The position numbers were made by a program, and so were the translations under genes. A DNA stretch of 64,000 nt from Clostridium sp. CS001 (lineage in GTDB: Bacteria > Bacillota > Clostridia > Clostridiales > Clostridiaceae). Below, piece after piece: positions 1 to 9,148 of this stretch. Position 1 is the first letter of the stretch; every line of letters begins with the position of its first letter. The notes under the pieces were generated by a model, which worked only from the letters and a program-made list of their open reading frames with translations, was not told the DNA's origin and ran no database searches. The stretch lies in assembly GCF_020443565.1 (NCBI RefSeq), contig NZ_JAIZZN010000001.1, positions 283,883 through 347,882 of the forward strand, read 5' to 3'.

Positions 1-1478
1 TCAGTTCCCACTCCAAAGTACTTCACATAGCTACTCCCACAACTAGGACATGTTTTACTTATTTTCTCCTTTTCTCCACAGTAATGGCAAGTTAAGTATT
101 CGCCTACATTATGGTAGGTTAACGAAATATCGCATTTTTTGCATTTAAAAACATAACCACATTTTCTACAGGAGACGAAGGTTGAAAATCCTCTTCTATT
201 TAAAAATAATATAATCTGCTCTTTTTTCTCTAGAGCCTGTGTAATCCCTTCATGTAGTGACTTACTAAATATTGAACGATTGTTATTCATAAGTTCTTCA
301 CGCATGTCGACAATTTCCACTTTTGGCATAGCCGCACCATCTGCTCTCTCGCTTATGGTAATTAATTCCAACTCGTTTTTAGTAGCTTTATAATAGCTTT
401 CAATAGAAGGTGTTGCTGAGCCTAATAATAATTTACAATTTTCTAGTTCACATTTCATGTAAGCTATTTCACGAGCATCAAATTTAGGATCACTATCAGA
501 TTTATAACTTGCTTCATGCTCCTCATCTATAACAATAAGTCCTAGATTTTCAAAAGGCAAAAAGATAGCTGATCTTGCCCCAATAGCAATGTTAACATTC
601 CCAAGTTTTACTCTCATCCATTCGTCAAAACGTTCTCCATCCGATAGCTTACTATGGAAAACAGCTATATTACGCCCAAATCTCCCTTTGAACCTCTCCA
701 CCATTTGAGGTGTTAAAGAAATCTCTGGTATAAGTATTATAGACTGTTTATTTTGTTTTAACATATAACTAACCAAATTCATATATATTTCAGTCTTTCC
801 ACTACCAGTAACTCCATGCATTAAAAACTTTTTCTTCTCTGAATTTATTATTAAATCAACCGATTGCTGTTGCCTAATATTTAACACCTTTTCTTCATAT
901 CTTGAATATGTATTTTCGTTATATCTATTAATTACAATTTCTTCTGTAGCTAAGAATCCATATTTAATCAATGTATTAATTGATGATAATGATTTATTAA
1001 AGTTTTTACTAAAATCGCTTTTGTTGTGTTTCATACTATTCATTTGTACTAATTCGTAAATATTTTTATAAGGCTCACTTAAAAACTTGCCCTCTAGTTC
1101 CTTGCCTACAGTTAGTACCTGCATAGTTTTGCTTCTTATCCCTTTTGTTATACCCCTTGGAATAATAACTTTAATGCATTCTAAATATGTACAAAGATAT
1201 TTTTTTTTCATAACTTTAATAAGTTCAATATCAGTTATTTTAAGCAAAGGCATTTCATCACAAACACTTTTGATATCCTTAATTTTATTCACATTATCAC
1301 ACTGCATATAAAGTTCCAACACAAAAGCATCTAAAGTCTTATTTCCCATGCCGAATGGCACCTTAACTCTAAATCCTAAATTAATTTTTCCCATTAAATC
1401 AACAGGTATTTTATATGTGAAAATCTTATCCACTTGAACCGAATCGTTATTAACCACAACTCCAGCATACTGATACAC
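1..1478 (-). CDS. priA: Primosomal protein N' (replication restart helicase PriA), C-terminus cut by window edge
   Basis: PriA is a superfamily-2 DNA helicase that reloads the replisome at stalled forks. The first 492 codons are present and the gene runs off the left edge. Reading from a GTG start at 1478 (GGGTGA ribosome site), I see the N-terminal DNA-binding domain, Walker A GVTGSGKT at residues 222-229, the DEEH box near residue 318, an LGSATPS motif, and the paired zinc-binding Cys-x2-Cys motifs (CRKCGY, CKKCD, CHYCG, CPSCG) at the cut end. The frame was followed codon by codon from the start to Walker A and is intact. It is the last gene of the yicC-coaBC cluster, but a terminator hairpin sits just upstream of it, so it may depend on readthrough or its own promoter. 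Confidence 0.96.
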   Translation of the reverse strand, partial: MYQYAGVVVNNDSVQVDKIFTYKIPVDLMGKINLGFRVKVPFGMGNKTLDAFVLELYMQCDNVNKIKDIKSVCDEMPLLKITDIELIKVMKKKYLCTYLECIKVIIPRGITKGIRSKTMQVLTVGKELEGKFLSEPYKNIYELVQMNSMKHNKSDFSKNFNKSLSSINTLIKYGFLATEEIVINRYNENTYSRYEEKVLNIRQQQSVDLIINSEKKKFLMHGVTGSGKTEIYMNLVSYMLKQNKQSIILIPEISLTPQMVERFKGRFGRNIAVFHSKLSDGERFDEWMRVKLGNVNIAIGARSAIFLPFENLGLIVIDEEHEASYKSDSDPKFDAREIAYMKCELENCKLLLGSATPSIESYYKATKNELELITISERADGAAMPKVEIVDMREELMNNNRSIFSKSLHEGITQALEKKEQIILFLNRRGFSTFVSCRKCGYVFKCKKCDISLTYHNVGEYLTCHYCGEKEKISKTCPSCGSSYVKYFGVGT

Positions 1479-1513
1479 TTAATCACCCTTTTTTTTTAAA
1501 CATTCTATAATAT

Positions 1514-1537
1514 AAAAAAGCGCATTAGCGCTTTTTA
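1514..1537 (-). terminator. Intrinsic terminator overlapping the coaBC stop codon
   Basis: A GC-rich stem (AAAAAGCGC paired with GCGCTTTTT) with a 4-nt loop that contains the TAA stop of coaBC, followed on the minus strand by a T-run. It lies between coaBC and priA and should attenuate expression of priA from the upstream operon. Confidence 0.75.
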
Positions 1538-2715
1538 TTTATTAAATTAAACAATTCCCTAGCAACTTGTTTTTTGGGCATTTTATCTATTGCTATTGGA
1601 TCGTTATCTTTGCTTAGGATAGTAACTTTGTTTTCTTCACTTGCAAAACCAATATCTGTTCCTGTTATATCATTAGCAACAATATAGTCTAAGTTCTTTT
1701 TTAGAAGCTTTTCTTTCGCATTTTGCAGTAAATCATTACTTTCAGCAGCAAAGCCAACTAATATTTGTTTCTTTTTATGTAATCCTAATTCTTTCAAAAT
1801 GTCATTATCTCTTATTAGTTCTAAGTTTAATCCGCCTTCACCCTTTTTGATTTTAATACTAGAGTATAGTTTGGGCTTATAGTCTGCTACAGCCGCCGAT
1901 TTTATAACTATGTCACTATCTTCATAATTATTTAATACAGCCTCTCTCATCTCTTCATTAGTATTTATCCTTATAAAATTTACTCCAAAGGGAGTGGGCT
2001 GATTACATGGACCAGATATTAAAGTTACAACTGCCCCTCTGTCTCTGGCTTCTTTGGCAATTGCATATCCCATTTTTCCAGAAGATCTATTTGTTATAAA
2101 TCTTACTGGATCAATAGGTGCAATGGTAGGACCTGCTGTAACTAAAACCTTAGTACCCTTCATATCTTTTAAATCATATAAATTACTCATAATTACTTCA
2201 AAAATTTCTTCAGTTTGTGCTAATTTACCTTCGCCTATATCTCCACAAGCAAGTCTACCCGATGTTGGAGAAATAAAATCATAGCCAAAGGACTTAAGCT
2301 TTTTAATATTATCCTGTACTACCAGGTTATTGTACATATTAACATTCATAGCCGGGGCAAAAATTACTGGTGCCTTGGTTGCCATAATAGTAGTAGTAAG
2401 TATATCATCAGCGATGCCATTTGCAACTTTGCCAATTATATTAGCCGTTGCTGGAACAACAATAAGTAAATCTGCTTTTTTAGCAAGAGATATATGTTGT
2501 ATCTCCCACGCTTTAGGCTCCTCAAACATATCATGTACTACCATGTTTTGACTGAGGGATTGAAAGCTTATAGGATTTACAAACTCCATTGCAGATTTAG
2601 TCATGATGACATGTACGCAAACATTTTCTTTTCTTAACCTACTAATGATATCTAAGGATTTATATGCTGCTATCCCACCTGAAACACCAATAACTACCGT
2701 TTTTTTATTTTCCAT
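1525..2715 (-). CDS. coaBC: Bifunctional phosphopantothenoylcysteine decarboxylase / phosphopantothenate-cysteine ligase
   Basis: This enzyme joins cysteine to 4'-phosphopantothenate and decarboxylates the product, two consecutive steps of coenzyme A synthesis in the cytosol. The N-terminal flavodoxin-like CoaC half shows GVSGGIAAYK near residue 10, the active-site His in HISLAKKAD near 74, the PAMNVNMY motif near 120, and the substrate-recognition loop with its cysteine in ACGDIGEGK near 157. The CoaB half begins near 188 with VLVTAGPT and contains the FITNRSSGKMG nucleotide-binding region. At 396 residues it has normal length. The ATG follows the rpoZ stop by one base with AAGGAATAAAG upstream, so it is co-transcribed with rpoZ. 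Confidence 0.97.
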   Translation of the reverse strand: MENKKTVVIGVSGGIAAYKSLDIISRLRKENVCVHVIMTKSAMEFVNPISFQSLSQNMVVHDMFEEPKAWEIQHISLAKKADLLIVVPATANIIGKVANGIADDILTTTIMATKAPVIFAPAMNVNMYNNLVVQDNIKKLKSFGYDFISPTSGRLACGDIGEGKLAQTEEIFEVIMSNLYDLKDMKGTKVLVTAGPTIAPIDPVRFITNRSSGKMGYAIAKEARDRGAVVTLISGPCNQPTPFGVNFIRINTNEEMREAVLNNYEDSDIVIKSAAVADYKPKLYSSIKIKKGEGGLNLELIRDNDILKELGLHKKKQILVGFAAESNDLLQNAKEKLLKKNLDYIVANDITGTDIGFASEENKVTILSKDNDPIAIDKMPKKQVARELFNLINKKR

Positions 2716-2716
2716 A

Positions 2717-2935
2717 TTACTTTATTCCTTCTTTTGTTGTAATAGCAACAATGGCTCCTTCTTGAATTTCATGTATAGCTATAGTAACAGGCTTAGTGGA
2801 ATCCACATGTACAAGTGGGCTTTGACCCTCTATTATTTGTCTTGCTCTTTTTGAGGTTGCTACAACTAAAGAATACCTGTTGTCTACCTTTTTTAATAAA
2901 TCTACTATTGATGGGCTAATCATTGAATTATTCAT
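2717..2935 (-). CDS. rpoZ: RNA polymerase omega subunit
   Basis: Omega is the small accessory subunit that helps fold and assemble the beta' subunit of RNA polymerase. The 72-residue product has the family core: the N-terminal MISPSIVDLLKKVDNRYSL stretch and the conserved SKRARQIIEG helix, followed by a short acidic and hydrophobic tail. It overlaps the end of gmk by 8 bases, which is the usual gmk-rpoZ arrangement in Firmicutes and implies translational coupling. Family and position agree, so the assignment is firm in spite of the short length. Confidence 0.95.
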   Translation of the reverse strand: MNNSMISPSIVDLLKKVDNRYSLVVATSKRARQIIEGQSPLVHVDSTKPVTIAIHEIQEGAIVAITTKEGIK

Positions 2936-3539
2936 TACTTATTTCCTCCTTTAGAAAATCTGCATTCATTCTACCTACTCTACATCTTTCTGCAATTATA
3001 ATGCTTTGAATTTTTTGACAGGCATTAGATACAGTGTCATTTACCACTGCATAATCATATTTTGATACAAAGCTAATTTCTTTATGAGCGGATGTAAATC
3101 TAGTAATTAGGGACTCTGGTGTTTCACTGCCCCTATTTGTAATTCTATTCTTTAATTCCTCCATAGATGGCGGAAGAATAAAAATAAATAAACCCTTGGG
3201 ATAAGCCTTTTTCACCTTAAGGGCACCTTGAATATCTATTTCAAGTATTACATCTCTGCCACCATCTAACACTTTTAAAACCTCGGATTTAGGTGTCCCA
3301 TAATAATTTCCGTAAACCTGCGCATATTCAAGAAAATCATCTGATGCAATTCCTTCTAAGAACTTTTCTCTAGTTATGAAGTGGTAACTTTCTCCTTCTA
3401 CCTCTCCATTTCTTGGACTTCTTGTAGTAGCAGAAACTGAAATCCAAAAATCGTTCTTTTGCAAAAGCTCATTGCAGACAGTCCCCTTTCCAGCACCAGA
3501 AGGCCCTGAAATAACAATAAGCTGACCTCTACCCCTCAT
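2928..3539 (-). CDS. gmk: Guanylate kinase
   Basis: Phosphorylates GMP to GDP with ATP, an essential step of guanine nucleotide synthesis. The P-loop GPSGAGKGT is at residues 12-20. The GMP-binding segment SATTRSPRNGEVEGESYHF follows near residue 37, and the LEIDIQGAL strand and lid RGSETPE are present. At 203 residues it is of standard length. Its start codon shares one base with the end of remA, and its 3' end overlaps rpoZ. Confidence 0.97.
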   Translation of the reverse strand: MRGRGQLIVISGPSGAGKGTVCNELLQKNDFWISVSATTRSPRNGEVEGESYHFITREKFLEGIASDDFLEYAQVYGNYYGTPKSEVLKVLDGGRDVILEIDIQGALKVKKAYPKGLFIFILPPSMEELKNRITNRGSETPESLITRFTSAHKEISFVSKYDYAVVNDTVSNACQKIQSIIIAERCRVGRMNADFLKEEISNE

Positions 3540-3814
3540 TATTCCTCAACCTCATCTATTCGTTCATCATCTTTAGCAGATAACCTATGAGCAACAGTTT
3601 CAGGTTGAACCGCTGATAGAATAACATGGTCACTATCAGTGATAATAACTGCCCTAGTTCTTCTTCCATAAGTTGCATCAATAAGCATACCTCTATCTCT
3701 TGCTTCTTGAATTATTCTTTTAATTGGAGCTGATTCAGGGCTAACTATAGCTACTAGCCTATTTGCTGAAACAATGTTTCCAAAACCTATGTTTATCAAT
3801 TTTATACTCATCAC
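3539..3814 (-). CDS. remA: RemA family extracellular-matrix regulator (DUF370)
   Basis: RemA-family proteins are small DNA-binding proteins; in Bacillus subtilis RemA activates biofilm-matrix and osmoprotection genes. The 91-residue product has the family core [19 protein letters not shown], then the P-E-S-A-P-I-K-R segment, and the basic patch [14 protein letters not shown]. In many clostridia the gene lies between yicC and gmk, exactly as here. What it regulates in this organism cannot be read from the sequence. Confidence 0.92.
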   Translation of the reverse strand: MMSIKLINIGFGNIVSANRLVAIVSPESAPIKRIIQEARDRGMLIDATYGRRTRAVIITDSDHVILSAVQPETVAHRLSAKDDERIDEVEE

Positions 3815-3824
3815 TTACCTCCGT

Positions 3825-4703
3825 TTATTCTATGTTTTGTATTTGTTCTCTAATCTTTTCTATTTCACTTTTCATATTAATTACCGTATTTAAAATTTCT
3901 AAATCATTTGCTTTGGAAGCTATAGTGTTAGTTTCTCTATTCATTTCTTGAATAATAAAATCAAGTTTTCTGCCAATAGGTTCATCTAGAATTAAAGTCT
4001 CTTTCATTTGCACAATATGGCTATTTAGTCTTACAATTTCCTCGTCAATGCCAGCTTTATCCGCAAAAATTGCAACCTCCATAGCCACCCTATTCTCATC
4101 AAAATCAACATCTTTGTGTAGCGTATTTAGTCTTTGTATTAGTTTTTCTTTATACTCACAAACAACAAAGGGTGATCTTTCCCTGACCCTGTCAACTAGC
4201 CCTTGGATTAAATCACATTTGCTTATAACATCCTCTAACAGCTTTTCGCCTTCTTTTTCTCTCATAAAAAGGAGAGCTTCAAGGGCTTTCATTAATGATT
4301 GCTCAATATGCTCAAAGGTTTCTGAAACATCTTCTTCCTTTTGCTTAAGCGTTAATACTTCTGGTAATCTAGATATTTGAGCAAGAGATATATCATCTTT
4401 AATATCATATTTATCTTTTAAAGTTTGCAAGCAATTCATATAACTCTCCGCTAACTTTTCATTTAAATAAGCTTCAACATCTTCCTTATCATAATTTCCT
4501 TGAGTTACAAATACATCAAGCTTACCTCGTTTTACTTTTTCACTAATTACCTTTCTGATTTTATCCTCAAAAGATATTAATACTCTAGGCATTCTTATAT
4601 TAGTTTCGAAATACCTATGATTAACACTTTTAATTTCAATGGTAAAGCTTTTACCATCCTTTTCATAGCTCCCGCTACCAAATCCTGTCATACTCCTAAT
4701 CAT
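3825..4703 (-). CDS. YicC/YloC family endoribonuclease
   Basis: YicC-family proteins are endoribonucleases linked to small-RNA turnover and stationary-phase survival in other bacteria. The 292-residue product begins with the diagnostic MIRSMTGFGSG motif, has the SVNHRYFE segment near residue 27, and ends with the conserved region GRKLDFIIQEMNRETNTI and a K-x-E-IEKIREQ helix. It is the first gene of the operon continuing through remA, gmk, rpoZ and coaBC. The 205-bp upstream gap (4704-4909) is AT-rich and probably holds the operon promoter, but I could not pick one promoter with confidence. Confidence 0.93.
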   Translation of the reverse strand: MIRSMTGFGSGSYEKDGKSFTIEIKSVNHRYFETNIRMPRVLISFEDKIRKVISEKVKRGKLDVFVTQGNYDKEDVEAYLNEKLAESYMNCLQTLKDKYDIKDDISLAQISRLPEVLTLKQKEEDVSETFEHIEQSLMKALEALLFMREKEGEKLLEDVISKCDLIQGLVDRVRERSPFVVCEYKEKLIQRLNTLHKDVDFDENRVAMEVAIFADKAGIDEEIVRLNSHIVQMKETLILDEPIGRKLDFIIQEMNRETNTIASKANDLEILNTVINMKSEIEKIREQIQNIE

Positions 4704-4909
4704 AACAACGCATCCTTCCCATGTTCACAATGAATCTTTATAATTATACATATATTATTACCTTACTTTCAAGGTAAAATTAAAATTCCTTAGTTTTATT
4801 GCGATTATATATTAAAATCGCTGTTAAACCGTAATTTTATATATTAAAAAATACTTCACACTTATCATAAAATATTTCCTATATAGTTTATATTATACCA
4901 ATAATAATA

Positions 4910-6064
4910 TTAATCACCAAATTTTTTTAAAGACTTCAAGGCTGCTTCAATAATAAACCAGTCTTTTGTAAGTGCTATACGGAAATAATCATATCCAAGC
5001 TTACCAAAAGCACTTCCAGGTGTAACCAAAATGCCATGGCTTAGTAGCAACTCTTCACAAAATTCATCAGTTGTATAGTTCTTAGGTGTTTTGCACCACA
5101 AATAAAAACTACCCTTAGCATCAAAAAAGCTAATATTTTTTTCTAATAGAATATCTTTAGCTACCTTTCGTCTTTCATCATATATGTTTCTTATATTATT
5201 AACATAATCACGTTCTAAATTTAATGCAGCAATAGCAGCCTTTTGCAATGGAACAAATTGACCAGAATCACAATTACTCTTAATCTTTAAAATGGCATTT
5301 ATTACTTTAGCGTTACCTACAGCATACCCTATTCTATACCCTGTCATATTGTAAGTCTTAGATAAAGTTCCAAATTCCACACATTGCCTTTTTGTATCAT
5401 ATTGCATAAGACTAATAGCATCTTTATCTACTTCAATTATTTCATTATATGCTGAATCGTTACATAAAACAATATTATTATCATAAGAAAACTTTATAAT
5501 AGCCTTGTAAAACTCAGCGGTAGCAGTGGCACCAGTTGGATTATTGGGATAGTTCATAAAAATAAGTTTACATTTACTTACGATTTCGCAAGGTATTTCA
5601 TCAGTATTTAGTAAATATTTATCCTTTAGCTTTAATGGTACTGTGTAAGGAACACAACCCCAAAGCTTTGAACAAATATTATAAACAGGATATGCTGGTT
5701 CAGGCACTATTACGCAATCTCCAATATCACATACTGCTGGAATTACATTACTTATTCCTTCTTTTGAACCTATAAGAATTATTACTTCATCCAAATTTAA
5801 ACTTACAGAATAAACCTGATTGTAGTATCTTATAACCGCTTTTTTTAGTTCAATTATGCCATCGTAAGGTGGGTAATTGTTGTATCTATCATCTTTTAAT
5901 CCTTCTATCAATGCATCTGTAACTTTTGAATGGACTCCTAAATCTGGATCCCCTATACTTAGATCAATAATTTTTTTACCGGTAAGAAGCACTTCATTTT
6001 TTATATCATTAATCTTTTTAAAATGATATTCGCCAATATTTGATAGTCTATTATTTATTTTCAT
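4910..6064 (-). CDS. Class I/II pyridoxal-phosphate aminotransferase, LL-diaminopimelate-aminotransferase-like
   Basis: A fold-type I PLP-dependent aminotransferase. The PLP lysine is K236 in the motif SKTYNMTGYR, and the conserved NYPNNPTG is at residues 171-178. SIGDPD near 36 and a C-terminal arginine segment (DYFRIALT) complete the substrate site. Overall it resembles the DapL / MalY-like branch used in lysine or other amino-acid metabolism, but substrate cannot be fixed from sequence. It is a single-gene unit: a terminator lies upstream at 6173-6214 and the downstream gap is AT-rich. Confidence 0.85.
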   Translation of the reverse strand: MKINNRLSNIGEYHFKKINDIKNEVLLTGKKIIDLSIGDPDLGVHSKVTDALIEGLKDDRYNNYPPYDGIIELKKAVIRYYNQVYSVSLNLDEVIILIGSKEGISNVIPAVCDIGDCVIVPEPAYPVYNICSKLWGCVPYTVPLKLKDKYLLNTDEIPCEIVSKCKLIFMNYPNNPTGATATAEFYKAIIKFSYDNNIVLCNDSAYNEIIEVDKDAISLMQYDTKRQCVEFGTLSKTYNMTGYRIGYAVGNAKVINAILKIKSNCDSGQFVPLQKAAIAALNLERDYVNNIRNIYDERRKVAKDILLEKNISFFDAKGSFYLWCKTPKNYTTDEFCEELLLSHGILVTPGSAFGKLGYDYFRIALTKDWFIIEAALKSLKKFGD

Positions 6065-6172
6065 AGTATCACCCTTTATACATTTTTTTTATTATGTTAT
6101 TCCGGTGATACTAGCTTTGTTACAGAACTTTTACTTATATGTCATTAACGTTTACTTTATTTATTGTTGATA

Positions 6173-6214
6173 AAAAATACTAGAGCATGAAAAGCTTCAT
6201 GCTCTAGTATTTTT
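6173..6214. terminator. Bidirectional intrinsic terminator after the purine permease
   Basis: A near-perfect 19-bp stem (TACTAGAGCATGAA paired with TTCATGCTCTAGTA, flanked by A-run and T-run) with a 4-nt loop AAGC. It lies 16 bp after the stop of the minus-strand purine permease gene and gives a T-run on either strand. Confidence 0.9.
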
Positions 6215-6229
6215 CTAATATCCTTATTA

Positions 6230-7591
6230 CTATTTCGAACCAGTGGCAATTAATTTTATAATAAATAATACAGCCAAAATATAAATTACTCCTGAAACTT
6301 TCTTTCTTTCACTAGGTTCTTTAGTAAATATATTGTTTACGAAGTTTAACACTGCATAAGAAAGAATTCCCATAGTTAATCCGTCTCCAATACTATAAGT
6401 TAAAGGCATTAATGCAATAGTTAAAAAAGCAGGAACTCCCTCTGTGAAATCGCTAAAATCTATTTTAACTATGTTCTCCATCATAAAAAATCCTACAACT
6501 ATCAAAGCAGGTGCAGTTGCACAAGCTGGTATTGCAACAAACAAAGGTGAAAAGAACATTGCCATTAAAAATAGAATTCCCGTTACAACAGATGCAAGTC
6601 CAGTCCTAGCTCCTTCTGCAAATCCCGCTGAACTTTCCACAAAAGTAGTTACAGTTGAAGTACCAAGTATAGCTCCTACCGTAGTACCAATTGAATCTAC
6701 CAATAGTGCACGCCCAGCATTTTTCACATTACCATTTTTATCAACCAGTCCAACCTTTGAAGCAACTCCTACTAAAGTCCCTACAGTATCGAAAAAGTCA
6801 ACAAATAAAAACGTTAATACTATTACAAAAAACTCTAATATCCTACTTGCATCAGTTAAGTACGAAAAATCTAGTTTAAATGCAATTGGTGCTATTGATT
6901 CAAATTTAAAAATACCTTTTGGTGTAGCTATTCTATAAGTTGCTGCCGCTTCTGGTGATATTATTGCAAATATCCATGCTAACAAAGTACTTGCAACTAT
7001 TCCCCATAATATAGCGCCTTTAATTTTTTTCTTAGATAAAACTACTATTACAACCACTCCAACAACAGTTATTAATACTGTAGGCGTTGTAAAGCTACCC
7101 ATAGCTACTTTTGTTGCTGTATCAGTAACAACAATACCAGCATCAACAAATCCAATAAATGCTATAAAAAGTCCAATACCTGCAGTAACTGCTAATTTTA
7201 AAGTTGTTGGTATAGCATTAACTACCGCTTCCCTAACACTGGTTAATGATAATATAATAAATATAATTCCTTCTACAAATACTGCTGCTAATGCTACCTG
7301 CCATGGAACTTGCATCTTTATTACTACTGTATAAGCAAAGAATGCATTTAATCCCATTCCAGATGCTAAAGCGAAGGGAATATTAGCATATAACCCCATA
7401 AAAATTGTTGTTAAACCCGCTGTTAGGCAAGTTACTGTTACTACTGCCGGTGCGGACATACCCACGCCAGGATCACCTAGTATGTTTGCATTAACTGCAA
7501 TTATGTAAGCCATTGTTAAGAAAGTGGTTATACCTCCAATAACTTCTTTTCGCACGTCACTACCATTTTCTTTTAACTTGAAATATTCCAT
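6230..7591 (-). CDS. NCS2 family purine permease (AzgA/PbuG type)
   Basis: A polytopic membrane transporter for hypoxanthine, guanine or adenine. The 453-residue product is hydrophobic throughout, with about 12-14 membrane segments. It carries the AzgA-type signatures: the start EYFKLKENGSDVRKEVIGG followed by TTFLTMAYIIAVN, the SGMGLNAFFAY motif near residue 77, the FFDTVGTLVGV segment near 265 and the STVTTFVESSAGFAEGARTG motif near 308. A guanine-type purine riboswitch lies directly upstream, which supports a purine substrate and repression when guanine is plentiful. A strong terminator follows. Confidence 0.95.
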   Translation of the reverse strand: MEYFKLKENGSDVRKEVIGGITTFLTMAYIIAVNANILGDPGVGMSAPAVVTVTCLTAGLTTIFMGLYANIPFALASGMGLNAFFAYTVVIKMQVPWQVALAAVFVEGIIFIILSLTSVREAVVNAIPTTLKLAVTAGIGLFIAFIGFVDAGIVVTDTATKVAMGSFTTPTVLITVVGVVVIVVLSKKKIKGAILWGIVASTLLAWIFAIISPEAAATYRIATPKGIFKFESIAPIAFKLDFSYLTDASRILEFFVIVLTFLFVDFFDTVGTLVGVASKVGLVDKNGNVKNAGRALLVDSIGTTVGAILGTSTVTTFVESSAGFAEGARTGLASVVTGILFLMAMFFSPLFVAIPACATAPALIVVGFFMMENIVKIDFSDFTEGVPAFLTIALMPLTYSIGDGLTMGILSYAVLNFVNNIFTKEPSERKKVSGVIYILAVLFIIKLIATGSK

Positions 7592-7620
7592 TTAGTCTTC
7601 CTCCTATGTTTGCACTTCAA

Positions 7621-7657
7621 AATAAAACCACTAAGGCTCATGAGAAACCTTAGTGGT
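7621..7657 (-). terminator. Riboswitch expression-platform terminator
   Basis: On the minus strand a stem ACCACTAAGG / CCTTAGTGGT with loop TTTCTCATGAG is followed by TTTATTTT. The loop and 5' arm (GGTTTCTCATG) can pair with the 3' strand of aptamer helix P1 (TATGAGAATC), forming an antiterminator in the ligand-free state. It therefore reads as an off-switch for the permease. Confidence 0.85.
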
Positions 7658-7691
7658 CATTTAAATGTAAACATGCTAAATGGCCCCAAAG

Positions 7692-7762
7692 ATTCTCATA
7701 GTCGAATATTTTTGGTATTCGGTAGAAACTTCTGAACCATATTATCAGAACTATATGAGATG
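7692..7762 (-). ncRNA. Purine riboswitch aptamer, guanine class
   Basis: Minus-strand RNA with all three-way-junction landmarks: P1 5' strand CTCATATAG, the J1/2-P2 stretch TCTGATAATATGGTTCAGA, the invariant GTTTCTACCG, P3 with loop, and the closing CGACTATGAG. The ligand-specificity position is C in GACTATG, as in the xpt guanine riboswitch; adenine-class aptamers have U there. It stands upstream of a purine permease, which is a classic target. These calls come from recalled family consensus, not a covariance search. Confidence 0.95.
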
Positions 7763-7839
7763 TAGTGGATATTTTGTTTTAATACAAACATAATACCAAA
7801 AAAATATCATTACGTCAATACCATTGCGAATGTTTTAAG

Positions 7840-8847
7840 TTAATTTTTCTTCTCAATTCGGCTTTTGTAAAGTCCACTTTCAAACATACCCTCAATTTGC
7901 TCTATATTTGTTGTTTTTCCCAGTGCAAGCATAAGCTTAATCCTAGCCTTTTGACCTGGTAAACTATCTCCAAAAATAACACCAGCATTTCTAAGTTCCT
8001 TACCACCACCTGGGTATCCGTAGGAATCTAATACTCTGCCTTTGAAACATCTAGATACCATAACTACCGCCACACCCTTTTGTATAGCTACTTTTATTCC
8101 CTCAGCCATCTCAGGTGGAATATTTCCCCTTCCCATGGCTTCAATTACAAGTCCTTTTGCACCTTCTTGCACGCAAAAATCAATAAGCTTTGAATTCATT
8201 CCAGCACATGCCTTTATTAAGTCTACCCTAGTTTCTATTTTTTCCGTCATTATATGCTCTTTTTTTAAACTGTCTCTGTAAAATATCACTTCATTGTTAT
8301 CTATGATACCTATTGGTCCAAACTCCGGGCTCTGAAAAGTATTTAGATGCATAGAATGTGATTTAGTAACCTCAGCAGCACAGTTAAGTTCATCATTTAG
8401 ACACACAAGTACTCCTCTATTACGTGCCTCTTCAGAAATAGCACTGCAAATAGAGGCTGATAAATTTGCCGGGCCATCATAACCAAGCTCCGAACTGTTT
8501 CTCATTGAGCCCGTAACAATTACAGGTTTCGGGTTATCTATTGTTAGATGTAGCAGATATGCTGTTTCCTCAAGGGAATCAGTCCCATGGGTTACTACAA
8601 CCCCACATATATCCTCTCTATCAAGGAAACTTTGTACATATTTAGATAACTCCATCATTAGTTCTGGCGTCACATGAGGCCCTGGTAAACTTGAAAAAGT
8701 ATATGATTCTATTTCTGCATAATTTTCAATACCTGTAACCATAGACATTATTTCTTCACCGCTTAGTGTTGGAACCGCAGCTTTTATTCTTGGATCAACC
8801 GTCATAGAGATTGTCCCTCCATTAAAGATAACCGCAACTTTTTTCAT
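7840..8847 (-). CDS. L-asparaginase
   Basis: Hydrolyses asparagine to aspartate and ammonia. The two catalytic threonine motifs are present: GGTIS with T12, and VVTHGTDSLEE with T89 and D90; a lysine is expected further on in the GSMRNSSELG region. At 335 residues with no signal peptide it fits the cytoplasmic bacterial type I form. It is a monocistronic unit. A 15-bp perfect palindrome (8914-8928), possibly an operator, lies about 70 bp upstream of the start. Confidence 0.93.
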   Translation of the reverse strand: MKKVAVIFNGGTISMTVDPRIKAAVPTLSGEEIMSMVTGIENYAEIESYTFSSLPGPHVTPELMMELSKYVQSFLDREDICGVVVTHGTDSLEETAYLLHLTIDNPKPVIVTGSMRNSSELGYDGPANLSASICSAISEEARNRGVLVCLNDELNCAAEVTKSHSMHLNTFQSPEFGPIGIIDNNEVIFYRDSLKKEHIMTEKIETRVDLIKACAGMNSKLIDFCVQEGAKGLVIEAMGRGNIPPEMAEGIKVAIQKGVAVVMVSRCFKGRVLDSYGYPGGGKELRNAGVIFGDSLPGQKARIKLMLALGKTTNIEQIEGMFESGLYKSRIEKKN

Positions 8848-8913
8848 ATAAAAATCCCTCCTATAACTTAGGCTTAAAATTAAGTAATCTATTTCACCTT
8901 AGTTTAACTGCAA

Positions 8914-8928
8914 AGGCAATTATTGCCT
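8914..8928. promoter_or_regulatory. 15-bp perfect palindrome upstream of asparaginase gene (possible operator)
   Basis: AGGCAAT-T-ATTGCCT, two 7-bp arms around one base, lies 67 bp before the asparaginase start. No T-run follows, so it is more like a protein-binding site than a terminator. The regulator is unknown. Confidence 0.4.
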
Positions 8929-9042
8929 CAAACAGTTTGTCCAAATATATTAATACACATAATTTTGCATAAGCAAACAAAATCTATTTTACAATATATC
9001 TATAACAATTACACCACTTTTTTTTTAGTTTTGCGCATAATA

Positions 9043-9090
9043 AAAGTAAATATGATGTACTTTCTTAAATGAGGACATCATATTTACTTT
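9043..9090. terminator. Intrinsic terminator between the 76-codon gene and the asparaginase gene
   Basis: A 16-bp stem, AAAGTAAATATGATGT paired with ACATCATATTTACTTT, with a 16-nt loop. It stands about 60 bp after the stop of the minus-strand small gene. AT-rich, with only a short T-run. Confidence 0.6.
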
Positions 9091-9148
9091 ATTTGCATTA
9101 ATATATGTTACACAATACCATTTTAGCTTTATTGGTACCACAACATAG

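Larger units (their letters stand above)
8848..9148. other. Intergenic region upstream of the asparaginase gene
   Basis: About 300 bp without a credible gene. It contains the 15-bp palindrome at 8914-8928, a T-rich tract near 9018 and the hairpin at 9043-9090. The asparaginase promoter is expected in the left part. Nothing else was recognised. Confidence 0.6.

Noticed and set aside
4704..4909. Possible structured leader before yicC
   Set aside because: Only weak A/T-rich hairpins and no known riboswitch motif.
6444..6938. 164-codon ORF on the plus strand
   Set aside because: It lies antisense inside the purine permease gene, has no ribosome site, and its composition is the shadow of hydrophobic codons.
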